From Warburgia ugandensis (Eukaryota > Streptophyta > Magnoliopsida > Canellales > Canellaceae): a stretch of DNA of 64,000 bases. The stretch is taken from the NCBI GenBank assembly GCA_035236585.1, contig CP141137.1:51172057-51236056 (forward strand), in the 5' to 3' direction. The notes beneath the pieces are model-generated. The model was not told the DNA's origin and ran no database searches. It worked only from the letters and a program-made list of their open reading frames with translations. Positions 38,743 to 54,198 of the stretch are shown here, piece by piece; position 1 is the stretch's first letter; each line of letters begins with the position of its first letter. Made by a program: the position numbers and the translations under genes.

Positions 38743-41518
38743 TGTGACGACCCGGGTTTTCTCATGCATTTTTAAATGCAATATCTAATTTCCTAAGGCG
38801 GGATGCATCCCTATTTGAAAACCATTTTATAAAAACCATGCAATGCAGCGAAAAACCTTTAGTTTTAAACTCGTTTTTGAAAACCCCGAGTGTCATTTGC
38901 TTTCACAACAACTAAGGTAATTTTTGAAAAACTTCAGAAATCATAAATGTTTTTTCCCAGGTCTTTCCAGTCACAATGCATAGCCCAACTGTAACTAAGT
39001 ACAAACACATGTCTTAGGGTTGAGAGTTTACTTACATGCGTATTTGTTTTCCTTTCGATTCTCATAGCACTAACACAGATGTCCTCTTTTTGTGAGTGAA
39101 GCTGTCCTGAACCATGATACATACGGACGTATCTTGTCCTTGAGTACTTACTGATGTCTGAAAAATGTTAAAGATTGGGTGAGTATATAATATACTCAGT
39201 AGGGCCTATCACTACTAGTTTTATAAATGCATGAGATGTTTCAAAATCATATGCTCATTCAAAACATGTGTATGTTTGAATACTCGAGTTCAATATCAGT
39301 ATAAGAATCCATAATCAACTGAAATTCAAAATATGCGTATGTTTGAATACTCGAGTTCAACATCAGTATAAGAATCCAAAATCAACTGAAATTCTTATAA
39401 CTTAAAAGATCACATAATCCAAAGGTGAAAGTATCATATATATACATATATATGATGTCATCGTGATATGCAATAGATGCCTCATGGAGTCCAACTCATG
39501 GACCTCTAGTATGGTATGGTCGACCAACCTTATATCATGCCATATGTAATGCACATAAATCCACGAAACCATAGGGTCCCATTATGCCCACGACCTCCTC
39601 GCCGTGTGGTCCCCGGGTACCTAGGGACACAGGATCATATACCTCCACGGGGCATATGACACTTCGACCCAGTGCCATGACACCAGTGGTAGCCCCCTGT
39701 ACCACATGCCGTCGAAGCAGGGACATGCCCTTTTTTGGGTGTGGTACCCATCCACCTAATAGTGGTAGAGGCTGGGTGGCCAACCCACACCCCTCGGCAT
39801 AGCACCCACGAGCTTACAAGCCCAAATCATGAACGATCAAATAAGCCAAAAACCTCTGTTCAAAACCAGTCCTCTTTGGGTCCCTCACAACTGCCTGGCC
39901 CTCGGCACTCCAGCGTCTTTTGGCAACCCTCAAGGACATACAATTTTTGCAAGTACTTAAATCATGCAATGTGTGCACTTATTTACAAAACATATGTGTG
40001 CATAATGTATATGCAATCTTTCACGAAACATGTCTATGTACAAAACATTTAACATGCATGCTGAATTAATTCATGCAAATCACATGCAAATCAAGTCATA
40101 TATCTAAAACATATGTTCTCAAATATCAATAGTTCTTTTAAAAGAATCTAATAGTGATAGAGCACACACAGTAGGTCGCGTTAACCCCTTTGTCCTCGTA
40201 CGCTCCTGAACATGGTTTGGGGACTCAAGGTTAGTTTAACCTATCTTTGATGGGTTTAAAGCATTTGGGTCTTATTACTTAGGCATTAGGGGTCCATTCT
40301 TATGCCTATGGGTGTCCTAAGGTCCTAATTAGGCCTTGGTATTCTCAGTTTTCCAGAGTCCTAGTGGTCACGCGCCACCACCCTATTCTAAGGGTCATGC
40401 TCTACTTTGATTGGGCCTTGATTAAGGATTTTATGGTTTGGATGTGTCCGCGTCGTCGATACGGACACAACACCTTTTGCGGCGCCTCAATCGGAGCTCT
40501 AGATCTCAAGTTATAAGCGCTTTAACATTGTATGTACATATAGTTTTAAAGACAAAAAGGGAGGAATCTTGGGGCGTCTGCGACGTGCGCCCAGCCTCCT
40601 GAAGTAACAAAAAGAACGACGCACGCTAGCTCACTTTGCGTCTGCGGCGCGCGCCTCAACGGGCGCGTCTGCAGACTCGCGCGACAACGCCGCTCGTCGT
40701 CCCTTTAGCGGGCGCATCCCTGGACGCGCCCGTTTGGTTTTTTTCAAACAGCGTCGACCTGCGTCAACGTGGGACGGTCCTATTGGATCGTCCCGCACAT
40801 TCAGTGACACAGGTGGGTCCTCGGGTCACCCTGGTTCGACCATCGAACCCGGTGCGGCTGAGGACGTCCCAGGGGTCTTTGTGGCTCTCCTGGAGGCCTA
40901 TTCTCCATGGTTTTTCATGGAAAAACCTAGGGAAACTGAGCCTAGGACTATGGGTGAGATGGGTTTGGGGAGTTTTGAAGCATACCTGCTTCGTGGGTGG
41001 TTTTCTCTCCACGTTTTCCCTCCTTGATCACTGCTTCACAACTGGTTTTCTCCAAGGCTTTTGGGCTGCCATTAGAGGCACCCAAGAGCTCTATTTATAG
41101 AGCTTTTACAGAGGGTTCTGGAGGGGTTCTAACCGCCTTTGAATGGCGGTGGGGAACCCTCTAGAATGGCAGTAGTTTCTCCTTGAAACACCACCGTTCC
41201 AGAAACCTCTAGGAGGTTGAAGACGACGGGGTGCCCGTATCAAAACGGGCACCTGTGTTTTTCAGGTTAAGTCGTTTTTTGTAAAATTTACAATTTTGCC
41301 CCTGAACTTCAAAGGGCCATATCTTGCTCATTTTAACTCCGTTTTGGGTGATTTTGGTCTCGTTGGATTCCTTTTTCCGAGACGCATCTAATGAAACTAC
41401 TTTTAGGACCAAATTCCTGGGTTTAGTCAAGGTGCCTAGTGAAATGACCAAAATGCCCTTATCTTTAAAACTAAACTTTTTATGGGCTTTTAATATTACA
41501 AAATTTGGGGTCATTACA
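38743..41518 (-). mobile_element. solo-LTR-like element nested in 37882-44275
   Basis: It runs from TGTGACGACCCGGG to GGGGTCATTACA, with exact 5-bp duplications catgt (38738-38742 and 41519-41523). Length is 2776 bp. On the minus strand it starts TGTAATGACCCC and has a TATA-like CTATAAATAG within a palindrome near 41088-41104, a donor-like GCAGGTATGC near 40982 and a hairpin at 39180-39198. A second, oppositely oriented copy of the same subfamily starts at 62152. Confidence 0.85.
39180..39198. other. family hairpin in nested element
   Basis: Arms tgagtata and tatactca form an 8-bp stem with a 3-nt loop, followed by gtaggg as in the other family members. It lies about 440 bp from the TGTGACG end. 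The stem sequence is unlike the ATATTGTAAA stems elsewhere. Confidence 0.65.
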
Positions 41519-41707
41519 CATGTCCAGCCACAGGACATTCAATTTTGTTTCAATAGATGAGTAACTAAGTTATGAACTTCATTCCAAATTTAAAATGCAA
41601 ATCATAAGCATAACATTCAACAAAGTTGCATATTCGTTTAATGGTTTCCTCAGCATCATTAAGCAGGCATGACATTACCACCATGATCTAGTAGTCATCT
41701 CCCTCAA

Positions 41708-42320
41708 GGTTTACCATCTTGGGCTGCCCACTATGAGTATCATCAACAAGGCATCCAGACCATCAGGGTTTACCATCTTGGGCAGTGCCAAAGTTAGGTT
41801 CCCTCAGGATTTATCATCTTGGGCGGCTTTACCTTAGTCGAAATCAACCAGGCAACCCTTTCCCTTAGGGTTTACCATCTTGGGTAACTCAAAGTTGCCA
41901 ACTCATCTCTCACGGTTTACCATCTTGGGCGACTCCACCATGATTCCAAGGAACCAGGCAGTCCCTTCCCTTAGGGTTTACCATCTTAGGCGGCTCCACC
42001 ATGATTCCAAGGAACCAGGTAGTCCTTTCCCTCAGGGTTTACCATCTTGGGAGGCTCAATACCTGACAGCTCATCCCTCAGGGTTTACCATCTTGGGTGG
42101 CTCCACCATGATTCCAAGGAACCAGGCAGCCCTTTCCCTCAGGGTTTACTATCTTAGAAGGCTCAATACCTAACAGTTTGTTCCTCAGGATTCACCATCT
42201 TGGGTAGCTTCACCCTCGTTGCAATCAACTAGGTGGCCCTTTTCCTCAAGTTTTACCGTCTTGGAAGGCATCATCATAGCTTATCGGGCGGCCCTTAGGG
42301 CTTTACTATCTTGGGATTGA
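41708..42320. repeat. minisatellite with core GGTTTACCATCTTGGG
   Basis: About twelve degenerate copies of the core ggtttaccatcttggg occur at intervals of roughly 45-62 bp (near 41711, 41767, 41812, 41868, 41915, 41977, 42038, 42085, 42141, 42189, 42250, 42301). Several units also share ccaccatgattccaagg. Array boundaries are approximate. A frame at 41880-42173 merely translates the repeat. Confidence 0.9.
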
Positions 42321-44280
42321 CCATTGTATAATAGTTTGTATCATCGTAATAGTTAAGCATAGTAAATCAAACTATTACATGACAATTTCAATAAGTAATT
42401 ACAATTTCTATCATCCATTCAACCAAGGTGATAACATATTCATTCTACACATTTATAATGTTAATTTCAAGAGAACAGATCAATAAGAATTTAAGGAATA
42501 TAAGGGTTTAGGGTCCTTACCTACTCTCAAGGTATAACTCAAAATTCACCTACCAACGTCGTTCATACTGCGCTCAAATCTCTGCAACGAATACAAGTTC
42601 TAAGTAAATTTCATAATTCCATGTAATTTTCTATAATCGCTTCTAGCTCTTTATTCACAATGTTCTTGATCTAACCTCATTATCTAGATCAAGGATTTGT
42701 ACACCAATTGGTCGCTATCCAATTAAATCAGCACCATTGGTCTTACATCGATGGTCTAGATTGAGCGCATACATTTAGAAGTTTCAATTTCCAACATTTT
42801 AGGTAAGCTATTCTACAATTCAATGCTTTTAGCCATAATTCATGGTCTGATCTCCTTTCCTGACCTTCGATATTCACGGATCAAGATTGGACGATCAGAT
42901 AGGATCTCCCATCAATTTTTCCATAATTGGTTAGTCATTTTTGTGATAATTCACTACTGATGGGTAATTGGAGTTACATTTTACTCAGATTTACCTTCCA
43001 ATCACATTTTTAACAGTCGGATGTTAAGATCTCAATTTTTTCCTACACACAAACAAGCTTTCAATCACAATTTCATGGACCAATCGATTCCTGATTGACG
43101 ATCTGTCTTCGTTGATGAAAAGATCATGTGTGATTTTTCCATATCAAAATTTTTTCCATTTTTCACATTTCTTAGGGGTTGTCGAAAAATGTCGCCCATT
43201 GCTGGAGAAGGTGACCAAATTCCAGTCGTCGCCGGCATAGGCGACCTTGTTTTTGAGCAATTTTTCTTGAGAATGTTTGGAATTTGTTGAATTCTTGTTT
43301 TCTAGTGTTTTTCCCTTTCGATTTCTACTAAAACTATTATTTTTTAGCAGGATTTTTCAACGGTTTTTAAACTTACCCTAGTTGCTGGTTTTTACAGATT
43401 TTGGTCTCGTTTCTTGATGGATCTTCATGAAACTAAAGGGGTTTCACTCAAAAATACCTAATGAACAATATGAAATGTTTGGATTTTCGATCCAATACCG
43501 TTCCCCTCATCATACTCCTGGAATCTGACGAATTTCTCACCATCCTAGTTCGTCGAAAAACGATTATGGATAGGGAAAAACGCAAGGGAAAATTGAAGAG
43601 AAGGACAAGAAAATGAGAGGAAGAGGAGAGTGGGAGAGAGAACCCACATGTTGTATGATTTTCCTTGCTAGCCCGACTTAGGGTTAGCCGCTTCGAGTTG
43701 AGGGAATGCCATTGCTGGCGATGTCCTCGCGTAAAGCAGAGGCATAGTGAAGAGAGGGAAGGGTTTTACGGGTGTGTGGGATGAAGGGATTGCCATGAGG
43801 AGGATGTCGTCGTCGAGCTTGCCAGAGAAGAGGGTAGGCAGCTCGATCTGGAAGTGGGGAAAAGTCCTTGCCATTGACTTTTCCCCTGTCTCTGGCCAAC
43901 TTTGAGGTATGGAAGCAAGGCTCCACGCAATGAGTTCAACTCCGGCGTGTAGAGTCATTTCCCCGTGACTCTTCGAGTCATGATCACTAGAGCAGGTGCC
44001 ATTATCAATTTGGACCCCCTCCACATTAGTGGTAAAACTCTTTGATATTTCGCTCCCAATCTCCATTTCATGCGTTCTTAGTGTCATTGGAAAGCTCTCT
44101 CTAAGCATAGTCTAATGAGCGACCTTTCATTATCAATTTTCAATGTTCTTGATTTTTACTTTTTAATTACTTGAAATTTCAAACAATTTTCATTGTTTAT
44201 CCTGTTTCATCATATTTGTGAAGATTACTCTGTCAATTCACATTTTAATCTACTCTTTAGGACATGGGTGTGACATATTG

Positions 44281-44563
44281 ACTCTCTATGGACCTTATCA
44301 TAAGCATTTTCTAAGTTAATAAAGACCATTTTGAGGTTCTTCCTCATTTCCCTATATTTATCTATCAATTGTCTAAACAAGAAAATGACTTCCATGGTAA
44401 ACCTTCTAAGCATTAGACCAAATTGGTTCTTTGATACACTTGTTTCATTCTATATCCTTTTCTCCATTACTCTTTTAAAAAATTTCATGGTATGCCCCAT
44501 AAGTTTGATCTTTCGATAATTAGTACAACTCTGTATGTTTCCTTTATACTTATAAAATACTAC
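44281..44563 (-). mobile_element. RTE LINE 2, segment 2 (RT core)
   Basis: It is collinear with 31940-32205 of LINE 1 and carries the block FINLENAYDKVH (minus strand), a degraded version of the RT motif. It lies between the solo-LTR-like element and the Athila element. The last bases, actac (44559-44563), are the left half of the Athila target duplication. Confidence 0.85.
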
Positions 44564-46783
<2,220 letters not shown>

Positions 46784-46789
46784 AGTTTT

Positions 46790-46808
46790 TGGCGCCGTTG
46801 CCGGGGAC
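46790..46808 (+). other. Athila primer binding site
   Basis: TGGCGCCGTTGCCGGGGAC lies 6 bp after the 5' LTR end. This sequence is characteristic of the Athila lineage, usually attributed to priming by tRNA-Asp. Confidence 0.85.
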
Positions 46809-48045
46809 TTGCAAAAGAGTTTTCATAAAATTTAATTAAAAAAATCCAAAAAATTCAAAAAATTCAAAAAATTTTAAAAAAATCAGAAAAATACATAAAA
46901 TTAGGAATTGCAATTTTTTAGCATTTTAGGAAATTTTAGGTGCATTTTTCAATTTTTTTTAGGGCATAATCACCTTGTTTCCTGAATTTGGTACTAATTT
47001 CTAATTTTATTTTTCAGGAAATAGGAAAGTGGAGGAATTTGGCAAGTGGATCTTCACCAAATTGGAAACTTCCCTGCTTTCCTAGAATAGGACTTTCTTT
47101 TTCCTTTTGAGTGAATCTTGTAGTGAGGATCCTTGTAAATTGCAATTTCCATTTTAAAATTTAAAGGGTTGTATAATACAGGGCAAGTGTGGGATAAGGT
47201 GGCCCACACTTGATCTTCATCAGAAACCCCACTATGAGTTTCCTCACTCATTTATTTCCTAGATTAGGGTTTGCATTTAGAATAATTTGCATTGTTTGGT
47301 AGTGTAACTCATATAGAAGCATCTTTTATAATTGTTGCATTTTAGGATTTTGCATTAGTTCTTGCTTTTAATTGCATTCTTAGGGCATGTTTAATGTTTT
47401 AAGGTGATTTATATGCTGATCGAATTGCCATGGTGTGTGAAATTAATTAGTAAGGGCACCCTACCCCCATAAGATCAAGGGTGGATTTCATCACCACCTC
47501 TTGGCCCACTTAGGATAATCACCTCAAGCGCGCAAACCTTCCTTTCACGTTAATTTAAAATCAATCATAAGAGACCTATAGGGCCATCACATGCTCGCAG
47601 GACCCTCTTAATAGGACGCGATTTACTGTCAGTCCAGTGGCTTTTGATCACTGTGGTTATTGGGGGTTACTTAATAGAGCCTCACTCTTCCCCCACCTCC
47701 GATTGACGTTTGTTATGGTCTAAACACCTCCTTACACGAGGGTTGTATTAACCACTTTGGACAGAACCCAACTAGTAAGCAGTAATCAACTTCTAAAGAG
47801 AGGAGGAGCGCTAGTCTAGGCTAATAAAAGCATCGTCCCCACAGATAATCAAGAAAATCAAATATATTGCTGCTTATTAGCCTTAGGATTAATTGAGTGT
47901 GCCCTTTTGTTTGGGCATCATTCTAGAAGTTAGGTTGCATCATTTAGGTTAGCTTTCTCAAAGAAAAAAACAAAAAAAACAAAAAAACAAAAACAAAAAA
48001 CAAAAAAAAACAAAAAAACAAAAAACGAAAAGAAGCTTCCCTTGT
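46809..48045 (+). other. Athila untranslated leader
   Basis: This is non-coding DNA between the primer site and gag, ending in an A-rich run (47961-48030). A block around 47440-47840 reappears in reverse orientation inside the element at 54427-58913. Confidence 0.75.
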
Positions 48046-50028
48046 ATGCACTTTTGGAGACGCGACAAAACTGGAAGGTTAGTCAAGTACGACCAAAAAG
48101 ACATACTGCAAGATCAGGCCACATCTATGGCTGATCAACGCTCAAGGGGTAATTCACCCTATGGAAGTCAAGGGGCTCCACTCATCATGAATGAGGACCC
48201 ACCACCCTTGATAGAAGATGAATATCAACCTCCACCAAGGAGGAATAATCATCAACCAAATAGAGATTGGAGAAGAAACAATAGGGAGTGGGACCAACAA
48301 AGTGAACATGGGGATGATAATATTGAGGGTCATCAAAACTTTCGTGGTAGAACTTTAAAAGACTACCTTCAGCCTACACGCACCAGCACACCACCCTATG
48401 TAATTCTTCCTCAAAATGCTTTGGTGCGTTAGAATTAAAAACGGGAGTAATCCAATTACTTCCCAAATTCCATGGTCTAGATAGTGAGAGTCCTTATTTG
48501 CACCTTAAAGAATTTGATGAGGTATGTAGTACCCAAAGAACACAAAATATAGGTGTAGATAGTGTGAGTGTTAAATTATTTCCTTTCTCTTTAAAGGAAA
48601 AAGCAAAAATGTGGTTTAATGCCTTTGCCATCGGGTTCCATAAGAACACGGAATGAAATGACTAGGGAATTCTTAAAGAAGTTTTTCCCTACCCATAAAA
48701 CCAATACGCTTCGCCGCAAAATAATGAACTTTACTCGAAGGATAAAGAATCATTCTATCAATGCTTTGGGAAAGGTTCAAAGAACTACAACTCACTTGCC
48801 CACATCATGGCTATGAACCATGGTGCATCATCGGCTTCTTTTATGAAGGACTAAATTCGACATGCGCCGGTTTGTAGAGATGATGTGTAATGGCAACTTT
48901 CTCAACAAACAACCGGATGAGGCGGAGGAGTATTTGGAATGGCTAGCTGAAAGTGCACAGACTGGTGACTCGGAAAAGAATAGAACATACGGATAGACCT
49001 AAGCCCAATAACACCCATGCTAGGGGAGGCATGTATGCTATGTACGAAAAAGATGATATCTAAGCCAAAGTAGCATCCCTAGCGAGAAAAGTAGAAGCCA
49101 TAGAAATGGGAAAGAAAAACTCAAATAAAGAAGAACAAGTGTGTAGTATTTGTGAAAGTACGTCACATCTTACTCAGGAATGTCCTACAATCCACCTTTT
49201 CAAGATGTACTTCATGATCAAGCTAATGCACTTAACACATATAAAAGACCTTTCTCCCCATATTCAAACACTTATAACCCCAACTGGAGAAACCATCCAA
49301 ATTTTAGTTGGAAAAATGGACCTACTGCTAATGTTCCACAATCTGGACAATATCAACCTCATCAACAAAACCAAGGACTTCTTACCTTACCTTATCAAAC
49401 TCATCAACCTCCTTCTGGACCTTACTTGCCCCCACCTAAAAGGCAAGTTGAGGATAATCAAAACGTTCAAAACCAGGAAAGGAAAATTTCTCAATTAGAG
49501 AGTCAAATAAAACAAACCAACCAGTCCATGAATGAATTAAAAAACATGATGAGTCAAATGATGCAAAGTATGGAAAAAGGAAAGTTCCCAGCTCAACCAC
49601 AAGCAAACCCTAAGGGAGTGCATGCGGTTAGCATTAATGCATCTGATGAAACATCTAGCTCTACCATGGAACAAACTAAGGCTGTGACCATTCTTAGGAG
49701 TGGTAGAAGAATTGAGAAAGATGAGCCTCAGAAGACTGAAAAGGTAGAAAAATCCACGAAAGTTAAAGAAAACTCTAAACAAAAGGACCCTGTTTTACCT
49801 GTTGATCAATGTCCTATTCCTGCTCCATTTCCTCAAAGGTTACGTCAAGCACCAAAGTCTGCTTCTAATGATGAGATTTTAGAAATTTTCAAACAAGTCA
49901 AGATCAACATACCGATCTTAGATGCTATAAAACAAATCCCATCGTATGCCAAATTCTTAAAAGACTTATGCACCATAAAGAGAAAATTGAATGTCCAGAA
50001 GAAGGCATTTTTGGTGAAACGAGGTTAG
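48046..50028 (+). pseudogene. Athila gag, frameshifted
   Basis: The N-terminal part (48046-48432) ends at a stop. Retrotransposon-gag sequence then continues in other frames, including a FPFSLKEKAKMWFNALP-like block near 48580-48630 and EFLKKFFPTHKT near 48670. A CCHC knuckle, C-x2-C-x4-H-x4-C (CSICESTSHLTQEC), lies near 49140-49185. The C-terminal part is open from 49180 to 50028 and ends with the conserved Athila linker ILDAIKQIPSYAKFLKDLC. At least three frameshifts or stops break the protein. Confidence 0.85.
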
Positions 50029-50039
50029 TTCTATTCTTC

Positions 50040-50539
50040 AACACCATACACCACCAAAGTACAAAGATCCTGGTTGCCCCACTCTTACTTGCATTATTGG
50101 CAGCTACAAGATTAACCAAGCTCTTCTTGATTTAGGATCTAGTGTAAATCTATTACCATACTCGGTATATGAACAGTTAGGTCTGGGTGAACTAAAACCT
50201 ACATCTACTACGCTCCAGCTAGCTGACCGTTCTGTAAAAATACCGAGAGGGGTAATAGAGGATGTGTTAATCCAGGTAGAACAATTTTGTTTCCCTGTCG
50301 ATTTTCTAGTTCTAGATACACAACCGGTGGTGAATGAGAAGAATGAAATACCAGTCATCTTGGGACGACCATTTTTGGCTACGTCCAATGCCTTAATCAA
50401 CTGTAGAAATGGTGTCATGAAACTATCCTTTGGCAATATGACATTAGAGCTAAACATCTTTAACATTTGTAACCAACCTAGTGAAACTACTGATGATTTG
50501 CACAGTATTAACATGATCAATTCAGTTGTGCAAGATTAG
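50040..50539 (+). pseudogene. Athila aspartic protease domain
   Basis: A frame is open up to 50539. The catalytic loop ALLDLGSSVNLLPYSVY (Asp codon 50129-50131) is the usual Athila variant of the retropepsin D-[ST]-G motif. Downstream, IPVILGRPFLATSNALI is the conserved flap and second domain. It is separated from gag by a stop at 50026-50028 and a frame change. The fold appears intact, but expression from the broken polyprotein is unlikely. Confidence 0.85.
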
Positions 50540-53081
50540 TTTCAGTCGTTTTCCTTGTCGGACCTTTGGAGGCCCTGTTTGGCCCATTTTAATGAGTTTA
50601 ATGAGGATGCATTAATAGAGGGAGTTAATGCCCTCCTTGATTCTGTACCTATCATGGATACAAGAAAATGGAAACCTCACTTTGAAGAGCTTCCATTAAG
50701 TGAGATCACTTCCCTCCCATCATCACGTAGAACCCCTTACAGAGCACCGAAACCCCAAATAAGCCTTTTAACATAGAATATGTACACGATAGGGACCTAC
50801 GGCCTTCATTTGAACAATCATTAGATAATAAATTAGGCCCACGATTTGTTGCCTATGCCAATAGAACAGGACAAGAAAGAGTCCATTGATCTATTGTCCA
50901 TACATCAACTGACTCCAAGGTACACACTAAAAGATAATCAGGATGTAAGCAAAACCATGCCCCCTCCTTTATTAATACAAGAACAATCTTATAAGGAAGG
51001 GCAGAGTCAGCTTATATCTCAATCTCGAGAAAATGTAAGGAAAGGGAGGACTCTTCACATCTATATGGTTCAAAAGAATTTAAATTCACGGTAGTTCACA
51101 TTGTTATAAAGATTCCACCACCTAAATTTTCAAGGTGGAGGAGTTATATTGATTACCGTGAAATTTTGAAGATAGGAGATCATCAAAGTGGTCTCACTCA
51201 ATTGACATTCATGGTAGTCTATTGTGTTATAATGCAACCATCACAAAAAATTTCCAAGGTGGATGAAATATATAGACTATCGTGAGATTTTGAAGTGGCG
51301 TGAGAAATCTTGCCATTTCATTATTGGAATCAGAAAACTCAAAAATAAATGAGGATATATGTCTCGGTGAAGACGTTAAACTTAGCGCTCACTGGGAGGC
51401 AACCCAGAGTTTTTCATTTTTGTTGTTTTCTACATCACTCATATTCATTTTAGGTCCTACTTTTTAAACATTGAGGACAATGTTTCCGTCAGGTTGGGGG
51501 GTGTAGAATTCTAGCAAATTCTAGTTTTTTTAGATTTTTAGGTGCTTTCCTTGTTTTTCAAAAAATAAAAAAATTGAAAAATTGAAAAATTTTAGGTCAT
51601 TTCCTACACTATGATGAGAATTGGATTTTCTGAAGTATAATCTAGATAACTTTAGCTTATTAATGGAATTGAATATGATTAATTCATCTTTTTACTCATT
51701 TTCTAAAGTATTCTATGAAAGCAAAGTCTCAAATCACATCTGTACACGCAGTTGCATATAGATAGTCTAGATTGATAAGTGGCTATAACTTAGAAATTCT
51801 GAAGAAATTCAGTGGAGATCTATAACCTAAGTGAGTTTTAGAGCCATTCATTTTTTTTGAGAGGTTATAAATATTCCTAATTTTCTTCAGCGAGCTTAAA
51901 GAAAATTGATCCCAAACTCGTAATTTTGGCTAATTACCTGAATAATTAGAATATTATCTTTAAAATTCTAGAAGTTCATTAAATTTGATGGATTATAGGA
52001 AACCTAGAAAATGATTTAGGCCATCCTTGTTGTTAACCTAGAGACATAAAGCCTACCCATAAAGTATTGTTACCACTAGTTAGCCAACTTGAACCTTTAA
52101 TATAAAGCCTTTTCTTTTGCCACCCAAATTATCCTTTACCCAGATTAACCCAATATAAATTATCCATTACCCATTTTCTTTGAAAAATAAGTTAGAGAAG
52201 AATGAAGAAATACCTTTTAGTTGCAATTGAAGTTGAAAAGTGGATATGAAGAAAAGAAATATTCTTCAAAGTGAGTCAAAAGTACTGAAAAAGAAAGAAA
52301 AGATTCTGAAAAAAAAAAAAAAAAGTTTGTTTGAAGAATACAAAGAAAAATGGAAACAAAAATATTCACTTTAGAAAAAAAAAAGCAAAGAAAAAGAAAG
52401 AAAGAGTTATCAACTTTAGTAGAAGACCTCTACTTATTTTTTTGAAAAAACTTTGAATACCCTTATACCCTTTCTTTAGTACCCTGTCCTAAGCCTACGT
52501 TTCGTCCCAGTTAAAGACCTATTGATTCTAGGAGAAATATAGTCTTGATGAGGAAATGAATGGACAAGATATAAAAGAGTGGTATTTCTAAATATTCAAA
52601 GGTAATGGCATCTATTCTAAAGGGATCAAAACAATGAAATTCCTTAGTAACTCCCAATTTTCATGAGTACATGTGAGAAAATTTTGCTTTTATTGACTCA
52701 ACTCACATAATTAAAAGAGAGATATGATTTGACCCCTTTATCTGAGAGATTTTGTTTCTGAGTGTATGTCATTAGTGAGGCTTGAGGTCAAAACATATTT
52801 CAGATGGAGTTCAAAAGTTAGAAGTTTATTTAGAGATCAAGATGATTCCATATGTAAACTGTACATGCACACACTCACTCTGAGATTTGAGCTTAATTGG
52901 AATTATTTTGGCATATGGGTAGGGTTTTGAATTTTTCAGTCATTTTTATTAGTATGATAAAGTTGATGTGATTTATTGAAGATAATTATCTGAGGAAAAA
53001 GAGGAGTTGACTTAAAAATAAAATTTGAAATCTTGAAATTTGGTTTTTCGCATGTTTTGCTCGGGACTAGCAAAATGCTGG
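50540..53081 (+). other. Athila remnant after protease and 3' non-coding region
   Basis: Short broken frames (50555-50776, 50846-51094) resemble the linker that normally precedes reverse transcriptase (KWKPHFEELPLSE). They are followed directly by the region typical of the element's 3' part: gaagacgttaaacttagcgc and gggaggcaaccc near 51367-51406, and gaggacaatgttt near 51473. A purine tract ttggggggtg occurs internally at 51494-51503. Reverse transcriptase, RNase H and integrase are absent. Confidence 0.75.
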
Positions 53082-53091
53082 TTGGGGGGTG
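53082..53091 (+). other. Athila polypurine tract
   Basis: ttggggggtg lies immediately before the 3' LTR start TGTTAAGTG. An identical decamer is at 51494-51503. Confidence 0.85.
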
Positions 53092-54053
53092 TGTTAAGTG
53101 TTTAATTTTGGTCAAAATTCCCCTAATTCAGCGTTCAATTAGATCATCTAACCGTTCAAATTTACAAAACTTAGCTTGATTTTGAATATAAATCCAATTG
53201 ACCATCCAAACCTTAATTTGTCAAAATCAACGGTCAGATGATCATTAGAGTTCATTAGATGACTAATGTGCGGTTCAGATGATTCTAATTTAGTCTTTTC
53301 TTTTGCAGATCAACCAAAGGACGCACGGATGGATACGAGTAAAAGATAACGGTGCAGATCATCTTAAAGGGCGATGGATGGACCAGATCACCCATGGAGA
53401 TAGATGGAAAAAATGGAAAGAACATGTAAAGGGCAAATCTTTCCCCCACTTCTCTTTCCTATTCTTCCTCTTTCCCTCCTTATTCTCTTTTTCTTTCCTT
53501 CATTCTCTCTTTCCTTTCCCACTCCTTTTCTTTTTCTTTCCTTTTCTTTTCTTTCTTTTTCCTTCCTTTTCTCTTTTCTTTCTTTTTTTCTTTTTCTTTT
53601 TCCTTTTCCTCTTCCTTTTTCCCTTCCTTTTCCTCTTTTCTTTCTTTCCTTTTCCTTTTCCTTCTCTTTCTTTTTCCTTCTTTCTTTTTCCCTTCCCCAT
53701 TCTCACGTACCCAACTCTCTCTTTCTCTCTCTATCGCCTTCCTAGGCTGGAAGAGAAAACCCATCACGCCTCTTTCCCTCTTTCATCTCTCTTCTTCTTA
53801 ATAATATCTCCTTGGCTAGAACATTGGGGACAACAAACCCGTCAATCCCTCCTCTCTTATTTCCTCTCCACCTTTCTCCCTCTCAACTCCATCTTTGGCT
53901 GGATCACGTTGGAGGCAAACCCGTCAACCCCACTTCTTTTATTCCCAACGTTCTTCTCGTCTTCTTCTCTCAATCCCCTCTACCCGCTTTCCCACGTCTC
54001 TTTCTCTATTGTCTCTTGTTCACCACACACCACCAAAATCCTCAGATCCACTC

Positions 54054-54198
<145 letters not shown>

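Larger units (their letters stand above)
37882..44275 (-). mobile_element. solo-LTR-like element inserted in LINE 2
   Basis: It runs from TGTCACGACCCTAGTCCC to GGGTGTGACA and is flanked by exact tattg duplications (37877-37881 and 44276-44280). LINE 2 resumes collinearly on the far side, which proves the insertion. About 3.6 kb is its own sequence after removing the nested element at 38743-41518. It contains a (CA)n tract near 38349-38381 and a minisatellite (41708-42320). Sense strand is minus: it starts TGTCACACCCATGTCC and has a splice-donor-like GTAGGTAAGG near 42520. Its frames (for example near 43668-44108) show no known domain. Confidence 0.82.

Noticed and set aside
39535-39802. 72-82-codon frames on both strands near 39.5-39.8 kb, with relatives near 63.5-63.8 kb
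   Set aside because: They lie in the body of the solo-LTR-like element. The frames are not shared between its two copies, and there is no recognisable domain.
41880-42173. 97-codon frame with an internal amino-acid repeat
   Set aside because: It is a translation of the minisatellite. Unit lengths vary and are not kept in multiples of three.
41708-42320. Possible CRISPR-like array
   Set aside because: Regular core repeats with spacers, but the repeats are degenerate, the spacers repeat each other, and the context is a plant retroelement.
43668-44108. 146-codon minus-strand frame
   Set aside because: It falls near the promoter end of a non-coding element, has no domain, and overlaps a second frame of similar length. 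I cannot support it as a gene.
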